Origin: Inonotus obliquus
Lineage: Eukaryota > Basidiomycota > Agaricomycetes > Hymenochaetales > Hymenochaetaceae
DNA length: 64,000 nt
Direction: 5' to 3'
NCBI GenBank assembly: GCA_032164295.1
Contig: JAJHTX010000010.1
Location: 620,001 to 684,000, forward strand
Shown here: one piece after another, positions 45,268 through 58,029 of the stretch
Layout: the number at the start of each line of letters is the position of its first letter
Numbering within the stretch: the first letter of the stretch is position 1
Program-made: the position numbers and the translations under genes
The notes under the pieces: generated by a model
Told to the model about the DNA's origin: nothing
Database searches by the model: none
Seen by the model: only the letters and a program-made list of their open reading frames with translations

Positions 45268-47876
45268 TCAATAAAGGTACCTAAATCCCTTCTTCCTTTC
45301 CATAGCCTCCTCCATAGTAATACCCTCCAGACAAGCAGCATCTTCAACACGCTTTTGGTTCGCATCCTTCAAGGCTCCGAGTTCGTCGGTATCGAGATTC
45401 TTGTTCTCGCGAATTAGGATGCATCGTATCACTAACGAAATCTCGTGACTTCACTTTTCGAGGTTTGGGGCTTTCGAACATGACTTACCGAAAGCAAGGA
45501 AGATAGATAATACCAACGCCGCTATGCCTATCTCCATAGACTGGTGATACTGTGGTCCCCATTCAGCCTTCCACGTGTACGATCCAATCCTTTGCGCTCG
45601 TGAGAGATAATTACTAGGAACTAGGAAATTACCATTGGCGGTACTCACAGATAACCTATGTTCCCAACGCCATTGACAAGACCGATGGACGCGGCACGTT
45701 TCGCCGGCGGTCGAGTCACCGTGTTCGATACCCAAACAATGATTAGCGTAAACCCTGATCGGGTTGATGTCAGCTAAGTCCGATACGAAGCAATTATCCA
45801 AGCACACCGGCGTATCCGCTTGCCATCAGGAACAATGAAACGTATCGTCCACCGGTCGAAGATGTGGAAAGAGCAATAATGTAGCCTAAGATTGCTCCCC
45901 ACCATGGAAGAGTCATATGATAAAATCGTTCTCCGGTTATGTCTGTAAGACTTGAGTCGACTTCTGAATTTTCTCGGGTGCATGCAAAACTATTTTTACC
46001 AGCATGCAATGAGTTTACACAGCAGACGAGGGCTGCCCAGATCCACGGAGGACTGACAGATGATCAACACATGGAATTTTCGATTATCAAATCGGAATAC
46101 GTACGCGGCAAGCAGCAATGTGATAGTGGTGCTAAATCCCAGAGTTGCCGTCAATCTGCAGGTTATGTCAGTTTCGTCCGTCGAATCAGCAGAACTGGCT
46201 TTACGTCGGGAAAAAGTTAACGAAGGATAGTCCAAAGAGCAAGCTCAACTCCATGACAGCAAAGATCAAAACGCGGACATCCTTCAGAGCCATTTTAAGA
46301 CCTTGCCACATCCTGGAGGAACGAAAGCCACCTTAGTCTACTGACTTGTCACAAGACTCGAGAATTCTTACGAATCATGCGCGAGGTCTTCATCTGCTTC
46401 ACCGGTATCTTCTGCCAATCGAGCCTGGGCCAATTGACGTTCTTCCACCGATATCCATCTTGTGTTACTTGGCTTCTCAATTGTGAGAATTCTCCTCGGG
46501 GATTAAGGTGCATTCCACTTACAAGATCAGGAAGAGACCACCTACAGCAGCCATTACTGATCCTGACCCGACTTAATTCGCTAATTTACTCACATTGCTA
46601 TAATGCCGACAGTGACTGTCAGCGCACCCTGTGAAGCGCATTACTGAGAAGAAGGTACACAATGACACGAAGGAAGAACCTCGATGAAGAAAAGCCTTCC
46701 ATTGACTATTATTCGATGTTTTTAGAGGTAGCTATGTATCATGCTCACCATCTCCATCCCCTGATTCCTCGTTTTTCCTCCATATTAGAGAGTATTCCAG
46801 CTGCCATAAGCTAACATACGCGACATTGGTCAGACTGACACGAATCTACAGTCGGATGAAAACTTACATTACCGAAAGCGTATGAGAACAACGAACCACA
46901 ATAGAATAACGAAGCCCGAAATGCTAGCTCCTAGAATCGGCAAGGGCGCACACATCAGTGATAAAAGGTAGGCATCCTTCTTAGGTGAAGAATCACTTAC
47001 TTTACGTGTATACCATCGTGAGAGAAGGTACATCGCTCCCGGGTAAAAGGCCGCCTTTCAAAGAGTTAGCTTGAGTTACCTAAATTATTCAAATTGCGAA
47101 CATACTTCAGGTATGCCAAGGAATACACGGCATGCCAGTATCCCGGAATAGTTGTGGGTAATCTGAACTCCAGTTAGGTCGAAGTCCTCGGCCTGGAGAA
47201 TGAATATCTCTTACCCCAGTCAAAGCACTCGTAAGGCCCCAAGCGATGGCGCACAATCCAATATAAATCGATGGCCTGTCAATAAGCTTAGAGAGATTTT
47301 CACTCCTGCGACATGACTGACACCGTACCTCGAGAAACGGTTCAGTAGCTGGTCAACAAACAGTTAGACTGTTTCAAGCAGTTTTCGAAAGCACATTACC
47401 ATGTTCGACGGGATCTGACAAAAACAATAGGAAGCATAGAGGATGGCCACAGCCGTATCGTATTGTATGTCTAGACCAAAACAAATTGAATGTCAAGGCT
47501 GCGTAACAACACATCACACATTGGTATACCCACCTGTCAAACCGAGATCCTGCTCGAGACCTTTGAGCCGAGCGGTTGTAATAGCAGTTCTCTGTAAAAG
47601 TACTTTCATTTCGTCACAGACTGCTTCGACATTCTCTCAAAGACTCACGTCGATGTGGTTCAGAAGATAGACGAGGAAAATGGTCGGCAGGAACCTCATA
47701 TCCAGCTTGCGCAAGAGCCATCTTTCCGCAGCAGCGCGTACATCTGCAGGTACGACGTCAACCATACTGACAATCTGCTTCTCGTCTGAAGCCCGATACT
47801 CCTGGATGCTTTCTGAGTCTTTCTCGACCGATATTCGTGTCGTAATGGCATTAGTATCACTCGCGGGCGTAGCCAT
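45268..47876 (-). CDS. MFS transporter, anion:cation symporter family, copy B
   Basis: Same exon pattern and nearly the same sequence as copy A. The start ATG is at 47876 in the same CCACCATGG context and the stop is at 45268. It has the same LRKLDMRFLPTIFLVYLLN, GSYTWKAEWGPQYHQSMEIG and FTLIIVWVSNTVTRPPAKRA segments. Differences are mostly at the N terminus (MATPASDTNAITTRISVEKD) and in the loops (VGNIGYL against VGCIGYL). No stop or frame shift was seen in the segments I followed. The duplicated unit is about 3.5 kb. Recent duplication of a transporter may change dosage or substrate range (inference). Confidence 0.8.
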
Positions 47877-49604
47877 GGTGGCGGTCAAAGAGGGCCTCGA
47901 TAGCAGGATATCGGGGCGAGTCCGCGTAAGATAGCATTTTTGGCATTCTTATCCTTTATGAATAGGCTCAGAGGGCTTCAAAGTTGTTGCCATCTGAATT
48001 GGTCGTGGCGCGTCCTTTAATAGAACCGCGTCAGGAGACGAATTCGAATGTGAACGGGGAACACTCGTTCCTCACGAACGTGCGTGATTTTTGGTCAGGA
48101 ATGGCGCTCGGCGGGAGTAAGAAGGCTCGAACTCTCCTTTGTCCAGAAATACATCTAGGATCTATTCATACGACTTCTCTCACTGGACTATCAATGTGCC
48201 GGACTATCGCCTATGACCTAGCGAGGTACGCGCCGTTTCCTTCAACGAAAGGGTAAACTCGGTCGTGAGCATTAGGTATGTCTGAAAACACAGTAACACC
48301 GGGAAGAATCGAGTCAAAAATGCATACGCACTCCAGACTGTTTTTTTGAAGGATGAGTGCAAACTCGACACACCGAACGGAGTAACAAGGCATGGACTTC
48401 CCAGGTCCTGATCTTCTCATCCCGAATGGAATGGAAGCCTCTCGTGCAGACAAGAATGGCATCGCCACGTGTCAATTTTGTTCAAAGCAGCGCCACACGT
48501 GTTCTTGAATACCTCAGAAGACTGGAAGATAATAGAAGGGGGTTGTACGCATTTTTCGTTCATAGAACATACTCCGATTCAGATACAAATTCCGACACTC
48601 ATATAATCGACAAACGTAGAAGACCTTATTTCGCAGGTCAATAATGTCACAAGAAGTTTACCATCACTCACCAATACTTGCACAGAATTTGGCTAATAGA
48701 TACTCAGGGAAGACCATTGCCGCCAGAACTGATGGACGCGCCCAACTGCAATCACGAGAGAGTTCCATCGATAGTGGCTCAGCCTCTGCCACGGAGCTCA
48801 ATCAGTTTTCATGAGAAATATCTTTCTTACGCACGCGAGATTGGTGAATGTAGTCCATAGCGCCCTTTAGCGACTCGTGGACCCCGTCCTGCCAATGTAC
48901 TCTCGCCCTGTAGATGCCTCTGATCCAACAAGCTTAGTCTTCTTGCTACCCTCAACAGGAGCCATCAGCCTGTGCAAGTCGAGCCGTTCACGAGAGCATG
49001 CCTGACTCGCACAAAACGCCGAGGGGACATCACTCAAGCTTTGCGACGACGGTGCCCATACGTATGATACGTCGTTATTTCACTGCTGCAGGACGTCAAG
49101 CGGAAGCTTTTTCTGGTTGTACAGAACCGTGTAATGAGTTATCCGCGCTATTCCTTGCGACGCTGCAGGTAGAAGTTAAAGTCATACGCGCTCATTATGC
49201 CATGGCCGATAACCGTGCCTACCACGAAGCTCGATCTCATGTCTATCTGTTCAGCCACCTTCTGGAGCTGTAATGACTGAGAGATCTTACTGGGGGTGGT
49301 AGAGATGGTGGTGGGACGCGGGAGACGGCAAGATGCACCCTACCACGCGAAGGGATAAGCCCGATCTCAACTCAATCATCACAGCCACTTCGGGAGGGGG
49401 ACTCATCCAAAGAAGGGAGAATCGGGAGGACCATGATATATAGGCGAAAGCAGCGAATGGGAAAAACTGGTCAGTGTTTTGCATGTTAATCGGCTGAGCC
49501 AGGAATAGGAACATGGGGTAGTGTAAGTATAAATCACGACAATAGATAGAACGCGTACCGGATTTTGGAAGAGAACGATTACAATCCGTTTCCTTGAGCT
49601 CCGC
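47877..49604. other. Intergenic region without a supported gene
   Basis: The left part aligns with the upstream region of MFS copy A. The rest holds short frames on both strands without motifs. Confidence 0.45.
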
Positions 49605-51407
49605 TCACCCAAGGAGTAGGCGACTAGGCGTCTCAGGATTTACATCGCGTCGCATTCGAAAGTTTAACGCAGTAGTATCGTCCACTAATCCTACACCGTG
49701 TAATTGCAATTGTCCACCAAAAAGTTGAGCATGCCGAGAACCAAATACCGTGGGGTCTTCATTACCATCACCTCCCCGATCATCTTCATACTCCACCGAC
49801 TCGTCATAGGCCTCATTGGCTTGTGCTGGTCTAAAACCAAACGGACGTCCACCTCCGGACCAACTAACGCAAACCTGCGGATCGTCCTCCACGTCCATTT
49901 GCTCGAACGAGTCTTCATATTCGTCAGGATTTGCAAAATCTTGATCAGGTAAGAGATGCGGAAAGACTTGTCGGATGTGTCCATCGTTAGCGAAACCAGA
50001 GCTGCTAGCCACCCCGTCCGACACGGAACCGTGCCCTCGCTCCCAATTGAAGCGCTCCATCATAGCGCGCAATTTCGGATGCACATCAAGTTTTCTATGC
50101 CTCGAACTGTCTTCTTGAGCGTGACTCATGGTAGAACTCTGATCCATACTCTCGATTCCCATGGCTTGCTTCGTAAATCTGCTAACACTTGGACTCGAAG
50201 CAGCCGTTGACGAAGTCAGAGTCGAATCACCTGTTGCAGCTTCAAGCCGACGTCTAAACTGCAAGCGTTCAGCATCTCCGTTAAGGTCATGGCCAATGAG
50301 CGCAGCAGCCTCTCGTACTGGTGTTCTTCCGATTTGCTGCGCAGTGCGCTTCCCGTAAGCAGTCCTCGGAGGAGACACACCTGGAGGAGGGAAATTCTCT
50401 TCATCGGAGGTCCAATCTGCATTAGAGCTCGGACCACGGAGAGTTGTCACCGGCTTTGTCAGATCGACTATTCCATCCCAATCAGCACGACGAATGTCCG
50501 GAGGCACGTATGGGTTCTTCTTTGGCGTCTTCTTCATCTTGACCGGAGACGTGCGTTTCTGTTCCTTCTCCTTGCCGTGAGCGGTTCTCGAGAAAAGTGG
50601 AGGCAACTTCGCTTTGCTCTTGTCGGGCGTCGGAAAAAGGAGGGACGAAGAAGTCTCTGGGCGAATGGATTGCTGAGTGACGGAGAAGATATTCTGCCTG
50701 CTGTTCTCAACTACAGATGGTCCCTGGTTTCCGAGACTCCGCAATCCCTCACTCAAACGTTTCAGAGGAGAATGATCAAGGTTGGACCGCATTGCACTTC
50801 CGCACTTCCTTCATGAGGTCGCTCGCTGGGATGAGGCATCGGGGTCGAAGAGACAGCCGCGTACTCCGCTCTGAGTGAACTTTCGGAGGACGTCATATTC
50901 GGATCAAATAACCTGTGCTGCAGTTTCTTTTCTTGATGTTGTTCAACTTCCATCTCTTCATCCGAGGCGTGGCCTGACGCTGCGTCTCCGCGCTGAAATC
51001 CTTGGTTGTTGGAATGCGGACTTGAGCGGCTTGCTCCGTAGAATGAAACCCAGTAATAAGCACATGAATCGGAGCGCGTGTCGAGTTAGCATTAGCAGTC
51101 GTAATGATGCGTGAAGAATAGCTTACCCTAGCGGCATCACGGACAGGTTCCGTGTTCACCGCATATCGTTTCACCGCGGGCAGCATGCTCATGGAAAGGA
51201 TCTAATGGGCATGCGCGAAGTTCGCATCTATACTCTGTAGATACGTTAGAGCTCCGTGCACGAATACTTAACGTGTCACATATTGGAATACCTGCAGTTC
51301 AATTGTAATGAGTTGCTCGATCTGTTCGACTGTTCGACCAGGTCTTGGACTGTTGCTGATGCATCAAGACCAGGGACTTCAATGTTTGCGGGGTTCCCAC
51401 TGCTCAT
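49605..51407 (-). pseudogene. ASK1: DASH complex subunit Ask1-like gene with disrupted N-terminal domain
   Basis: Ask1 is an outer-kinetochore subunit of the DASH/Dam1 ring. The family sequence is recognisable: NIEVPGLDASATVQDLVEQ, IEQLITIELQSIDANFAHAH, MLPAVKRYAVNTEPVRDAAR and FYEQAAQVRIPT. It is broken by an 8-bp tandem duplication (51322-51337), an in-frame TAG (51202-51204), a lost intron acceptor near 51053, an extra G near 51036, and frame changes near 50990 and 50780. The last 395 codons (50792-49605) are open and hold a low-complexity tail with KKNPYVPPDIRRADWDGIVD, typical of basidiomycete Ask1. It may be a decayed copy with the working gene elsewhere, or an assembly problem. The 3' frame could still be expressed on its own. 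Confidence 0.7.
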
Positions 51408-52660
51408 GAAGAGGCTCTATAGGAGGTAGCTGAACCTTTTCTTCAGCCATCGAGGTCACCGTTATAATGGAGAACACACGAACCTATTTCGCCCACTTAA
51501 CCCACCGAAACCACGCGTTATCTACTGTTGTTTGGTGCACTGGAGTTCATAAACTTTATCAAGCGCTGCTATCGAAGCGATACGGTTCTTTCTCGAGCTA
51601 ATTCTTAGTACTAGTGTTAGATAAAAAGTACCTCAAAGCTTGCCAATCCACCCACTTACGAAAGGGACTACAGACTCAAACTCACCACCATCACATTCTC
51701 ACTCATCCGCCAAGCTCGAATTGTTCCCCAAGCTCGAGTTATACTACTCCCAACGTGACGTGCGATCCGAAAACAATATCTGGTTCTCCTGCTGGCATCC
51801 GTTTCTATCCCGAGAGGCGAACAGCAAAATCATGCGCCGGGATATACATATACTAAACCAATCGAGTTTTTCGTCACAAGAAACTCGAACACAACCTCGA
51901 AAAAAAGCCATCACCTTGACGTGGCAGACAGCTTGGGAAGAGAGATCCAGAGTTAACCTTTCCATAGACCTTGAACAATTTTTGTTCTCGTTGCCCCCGA
52001 GTGCGAGTGCCAGTGATGGTAGAACCTCCCTTCTAAAGAAATGGCCTGAGGAACGCATCGCGGTCAGCCGAGGAAAATATCTAGACCTAGAAGACATCGA
52101 GATGAGATGCGTTTGAAACTTAGTCGGTGAGCAGCAAGAGCTCTCTCTCATCATACATGGAAGTATAAGAAGTAGTCATTTATGTAAAAGATTCCGCCGC
52201 GTTCATGATGTAATCTCAGGGTTCTGCGTGAGATTTTTCAATCCATTTCGGTGTTAAACTGACAAAACCAATACCGCCTTGACCATCCATCGTTAGCCGT
52301 CAATAACGCTCAAGCTTACTCTCAACACCATTTGATGATAATGAGGGTGTATGACTCAAGGCGCTATCGACGAGTCACTCGAGGAAAGCCTGACAACATC
52401 AATGGCGACGATATAATCAAACATTTACCGTTCAACTCGGTACAAAACGACATATTCTTCTACGAGAATGTCACGCAAGTGTTGATACACGGATGGAAAA
52501 GACGATTGATGAGATACAAGAGGAAAGATAGACAGAACTTGACACTAACTACTGAATACACTACGTCGAACGTTTAGGGGCAGCATCATTCCGGTGGCAG
52601 ATACATCACAGTTACACTGGTGACAGCAAATCAAAAACACATATCCTAAGGAGTTCAAGA
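51408..52660. other. Intergenic region with one uncertain plus-strand frame
   Basis: The frame at 51640-52116 (158 codons, starting MPIHPLTKGTTDSNSPPSHS) is open but shows no domain, and the opposite strand is also open over much of it. The rest has nothing recognisable. Confidence 0.3.
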
Positions 52661-55600
52661 TCAATTGGATATCGGGAAGCCCGTGCACCAATCTTCACCC
52701 AAAGGAGAGCTCACAAAATTCAGCTTCGTCCGAAATGAACAATTGAGGATAGCGGTTGTTCGAGGTGATAATAAAGTGGTTCGCATATCCTCCGGAATCC
52801 ATGCGAGTAGTTCGCCTCCTGTACCGAGGACCCATCCATCCTCGGCCAACTTCCAGCCCGATACTATGTATTGTTTGTCCATCGCGCGTGTTACCTGGTT
52901 CGGCACTGTAGAAGTCTGGTCATTACTGATCTTCCAGACTCGCATTGTCTTGTCCCAAGAACCAGACACGACATATTTTCCATCGGGAGAAAATGCAACT
53001 GACCATACGAAGTCGGTGTGCCCTTCGAATGGTCCCGAGAGGAGCTCGCCAGTGTCAGCATCCCAAATCCGGATCGTCTTATCATCAGAACCAGACACAA
53101 TGCGCTTGCCATCTGGTGAAAGCGCAACTGAGCGGACCCAGTCGGTGTGGCACTTGAGCGGACCCAAGATCAGCTTTCCCGTGTCAGCATTCCATATACG
53201 GATTGTTTTGTCGGCGGAACCAGACACAACACGTCTGCCATCAGGCGAAAATACGACCGAGGTAACGTAGTGCGTGTGCCCCTCAAGCGGACCTGAGACG
53301 AGCTCGCCGGTGTCCGCGTCCCAGATAAGGACCGTCTTATCGCTCGAGCCAGACGCAATGCGCTTTCCATCTAGGGAGAACGTAACAGACCGAATTGCAT
53401 CAGTGTGTCCCTCCAAAGGTCCCAAGACAAGCTTTCCGCTGACTGCGTCCCAGATACGAACTGTCCCATCATCAGAACCGGAGACGGTGCGTCCGCCGTA
53501 TGGCGAAAACGCCACTGAGTTGACCGCATTTGCGTGTCCTTCGAGTGGTCCGCGAACGGGACTGCAAGTTTCAGTATCCCAGACACGGATGGTCTTATCC
53601 CCAGAGCCAGATGCCATGCATCGTCCGTCGGGCGAGATCGCAACTGAGTTAACTGCATCAGCGTGTCCTTTGAGAGGACCAGAAACGAGCTGGCCGGTAA
53701 TGACGTCCCAAATGCAGATCGTTCCATCTTGAAAACAAGAGATAATGCGCCTTCCATGTGGGTGAAACGCAACTGAATAGATTCGGTCGATATGCCACTC
53801 GAGTGAGCCCGAATCAATCTTCCCGCTGTCGGCATCCCAGATGCGGATCGTTCTATCATCAGATGCGGACACGACGCGCTTGCCATCTGGCGAGAATGAA
53901 ACTGAGTTGACTTCCAAAGCGTGCCCCCTGAACGGACCCGAGATAAGATTCCCGCTGTTGGCGTCCCAGATACAGATCGTGGTGTCTACAGAGCCGGATG
54001 CAAGGAACCTTCCATCAGGTGAAAATGCGACTGACAAGCCTCGTCCTCCATGTCCCTCGAAGCCCAAGAATTGTTGTCCACTGTTGACATCCCATACGCG
54101 TAGTGTCCCATAGTCAGAACAAGATACGATGCGTCTGCCGTCAGGCGAAAATGCCACTGAGTATACCGTGCCTGTATGCATCTCAAGCGCGCCGACGAGC
54201 TGCCCACTGCCAGCATCCCATATTCGGACAGTCCTATCGCCAGAGCCGGAGGCTATACACTTGCCGTCAGGCGAAAATACGACTGTCCAAACACATTCTG
54301 TGTGTCCCACCAATGGCTCTAAGACCAGCTTGCCCGTGACAGAATCCCAGATGCGTAAAGTTGTATCTTCGGATCCAGACACGATTAACCTCCCATCTGG
54401 AGAGAATGCGACTGTTTTGACGTTGTCTGTGTGCCCCTCAAAGGGAGCCAGGACCAGCTGACCACTGTTGACATCCCACACGCAGACTGTCTTGTCCGCA
54501 GAGCCGGACGCTATGCGCTTTCCGTCAGGCGAAATCGCTATTGATAATACAGATCCGGCGTGTCCCACAAACGGACGCGAGACGAGCTCCCCACTATCCG
54601 CGTTCCAGATACGGATTGCCCGTCCTCAGACCCCGACGCAACGCGCTTGCCATCGGGCAGAAAGACCACTGACATGACCAGATCAGTGTGTCCCTCCAAG
54701 ACCTTCATGCACGCTGCTGGTGTCCTCTTTCCAAAGCGCTGTACGCACACAACTGGATGGAATTTCGAGTGATGATCTGCAACACGCGATTCGCCTTTCC
54801 AGAGAGATAAGGCAGAAAGGTAGATGTGGGGGGCACTTTGTGAGATCGGGACTGAAAACGTCACGACAAGCCTATATGCCGCCCATAGGAGCGATGAGAT
54901 ATCTGAATGAATAGACTGCATGGAAATGAATCAACATAAGCACATATGACATGAGAAGGAATACTGACAGCGACCCTGATGCAAGCATCACGCAGAGCAC
55001 CACCGGCAATGCGATTGAAGTATTTCTTGAGACTGAGGACCTCGAGCCAGTATAGAAGATGTTCGTTTGTGAAGGCCTCAACTCTGTTGAGTAGACCAGC
55101 GGGATCCGCCAGCTCGCAGAAATGGACAGACCAGAAACGACACGCGTAATCCAGATTCGGTCGAACCCTATTCTTCACCCGCTCCTCAAGATCCGGTATG
55201 TCATCGTTGCGGACAAACGACGTCGAGATATCGCAGATGTTGAATCGTAATTCCTTCTTCACAATGTCAAAGCACCGCTCGGCTATCGTCCGCCTCAGCT
55301 CAGCCTCCTCTACGTTCCATGGCATACCCTTAGACCTCTCGGTCAGGTAGTCGGCAAGGAAGCGTGGTGGATACGAATGGGCTTCCCAGGCTCATAAGAT
55401 TAAACGGAGTGCAGTCGACGCAAGATCATGTCTACCACACCCTCCTCCAGCGCTAAGAAGGTTTCCATCTCACCTCCTGACATCGATTCCTTCGCAAACA
55501 GGATAAAACCTAGGATTCGTCTGAATTCGTTCCTCGTTTCACCCTCCTCCCACGAGATTCCCGATTCCTCCAGGACCACAGTATACAAATTGTCGATGCC

Positions 55601-57696
55601 TCTGCCAACCGTCGATATATTGTCCAAAATGGCTTGTAGTTTCCGCCTGGGATAACTGGAATCGTTCACCAACTTGACTACCGTGGATGCCCAAATAAAG
55701 AGTCCGTCTGCAGCGTTGGCGAGCGTCTGGATAATATCACCACGCGTTGCATGATTTGGTTCTACATCCATCATCTCCTTCTGCAAGTAACTCGCCACAT
55801 CATTCCGGCTTCCCTCGGTCTCGTGTTGAAGTGTAACGTGGTGGATGTGTCCCGATGATGAGAGTCTATGATATCGTTCTCCGGCCGACTGGTAAGCAGT
55901 GTGCGAATCTTGGACGGAAGCCTTCTGAAATTGTTCTTCAGCAGTCGTACAAGCTCCTTTCGCCTTTCTCTCGGACCACTTTCATCCAGCGCATCAATGA
56001 TGATGATGATGATACGATGTTCCAGCTTGTCCTCAACAGCCCTGAGCGGTTCCAACAATAGCTTTTCGAACTGTACCTCCAACGACTTTCCATTGATGTT
56101 CCGATTTTGAGCTATGGCTTCCATGATAGGCTGTCTCATGGTCTCGTGAAGGGTTGCTAGTCTGCATGCGATGGCACGAATGACCGAATCGCACTCGTCC
56201 TTGCCACTTTCGAAAAACAAATATGTAGGTGGGCAGTCCATTTCATCACAGTCATCCAAAATCGTCAGAGCAATCGTGCTCTTCCCAGAGCCAGCAGCCC
56301 CGGTTAGCCAGACGACATTGTGTTCCGCGTCGTATACCAAGCTGGTCCGGATATCGTCTAGGTAACCCTTGCGAGTACCATTGAGACATCGAGCGCGATT
56401 GGATATTCTAGAAATGGAAGCATCCAATTTGCTGGGATCAATTTATGTCGCCAGCTTCTGCCGCAACTCTATCGATTATTTCAGCTCAAGATCATCGGGT
56501 ATATATGAACAGCGCACACCTATGTCGTCAATCCCCACGGCGGCATTCAAATCGATGATCGAGTCCAGCTGCTTCCTGTGGTCAATGAAACGAGTCGTGA
56601 ACTCGTCTATCTTCTGACCGCTCTGCCATCGTGCCATTCGACCTATAGATTCATTTAGACAGTTTTCATACTGCAAGACTCATGAGCGTACCGAAAATAT
56701 TGTGTGAGGCATACTGCTGCACAAATTTTGAGCACTCGACTGTCACAGCAAGTAGGTCCCTGATTATGGGCTTCAACTCCTCCGATCTGTCATTCAGCCT
56801 TCTCGCCTTCTTTGAAAAACTGAATGCTTCTTTCATCTTCTCAACCATGCCATTGAGATTTGCATCCGTCTTGAGCTGATGAGAAGTAAGCTGCGGAAGA
56901 GCATCAGCTCAAAGCAACAAGTGATGAGGTATTTGGAAAGACCATACCTTGTACAAAGCTGAGATGACTCTCCACGACAATTCAAATAATGAGCTGAGCT
57001 AATATGGAGGTAAGCCTCGGGAATGCTAACCGTCGTTGATAGACTCACTTGAGCTACTTCGTCAATGACCGCGACTATGTTATTAAGTGCTTGTATAACA
57101 GATCCAACTGTCTCGACGGTGAGCTGCGTCCCATCTGCCAGCGTTTGGATTTGCTCGATGCACTTTTCGGCTGTCGCCACGTCGATCCCAGCTCGGTCAA
57201 ATGCAAAACGGACTTGAGTCGAAGAAGGATAGCACCCGCAGTCGCAGGACCAAAGTCTAGACGGACTAGCCAGAAACATGAGACGAATTCTGGTAATGAA
57301 CTTCAACCATACCATTATCCTCGTCCAGCAATTCCTGAGCGCTGACATCAACTGACCCGAGTCGGCGATCACGAATGCCCTTCCTCAGTTGCTTCAGGCA
57401 AATTTTGAAGCTAGCGGAGGTGTCCAAGCCCTCTCTGCGGTACAATCAGGAGTGGCCAGTTCAATTAGCAAATTGTGCTGCTTACAGAGTGACCGTGTCG
57501 GCCCAGGAAGGTTTTCCATCAGCATCAATGTGTCCAGTCCTGTGGACGGTCTTATCGATCTTGACTTGAACGTAAATCGGCGCATCTGTTGGTGCTCTCT
57601 CTACCTTAACGACTAGAAGAAAGCTTAAGGTCGGATGGGATGGAGTGCAGAGGACTGATACTGACCTTGGAGGGCGTGGTACTTTGGGTCGGACAT
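52661..57696 (-). pseudogene. C2-NACHT-WD40 NLR-like gene, full length but broken
   Basis: From the start (MSDPKYHALQ at 57696) come a C2-like domain (VKIDKTVHRTGHIDADGKPS and ASFKICLKQLRKGIRDRRLG), a helical region, a NACHT NTPase with Walker A GAAGSGKST and Walker B IIIIIIDALDE (about 56330-55900), a winged-helix/helical part, and about 14 very uniform WD40 repeats (54690-52850). The tail is LAEDGWVLGTGGELLAWIPE. Fungal genes of this build act in nonself recognition and heterokaryon incompatibility. Disruptions: one-base losses near 55815 (HFNT then wrong frame), 55345 (HHAS then wrong frame) and 54625 (SEDG then wrong frame), and TTA changed to a TAA stop near 55400. The WD40 array alone is a clean 635-codon frame. 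Confidence 0.8.
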
Positions 57697-58029
57697 GGAT
57701 GGGAGGAGGTTGAAGGGAAGAAGTAGAACATCTTCATCGCCTTAAAACGACCAAAGTGATGCTAATACACGAGGACTGAGGCTGTTATCTGAGAAAGAAC
57801 AACTCTGGCGAAGGGCAATGATCGACAACTACCCCAAAAGGTAACGGACGTCTATCGCGCCGATCTTGTCCGTCCCATCCATAAATGCCAAATCTTCCAC
57901 ATCCTCCGCCATGTCCATGGTACAAAGCACTGCCCTGGTGAGTGATCCAGCAGAATTGATTTTATCAATAGCAGTGAGCTGGTTCACCCAGTCAGCCCCC
58001 CCCCCCCTCTGACTGGGAAATAGAAAAAG
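57697..58029. other. Upstream region of the NLR
   Basis: No gene is supported. A C-rich run lies at about 57998-58008. A minus frame (57829-58122) shows no motif. Confidence 0.4.

Larger units (their letters stand above)
41380..48560. repeat. Tandem duplication of the MFS gene (two units of about 3.5 kb)
   Basis: Unit 1 covers about 41380-44870 and unit 2 about 45050-48560, including introns and flanks. The unit start, with ACACGTGATACAG followed by CGTTTGGTCGGAGCTT (41430, 45055), has a further partial copy near 39975, beside an orphan NLR tail. Confidence 0.7.

Noticed and set aside
52665..54461. Long plus-strand Ser/Pro/Thr-rich frames opposite the WD40 array
   Set aside because: They are regular shadows of the repeated WD40 coding sequence on the minus strand.
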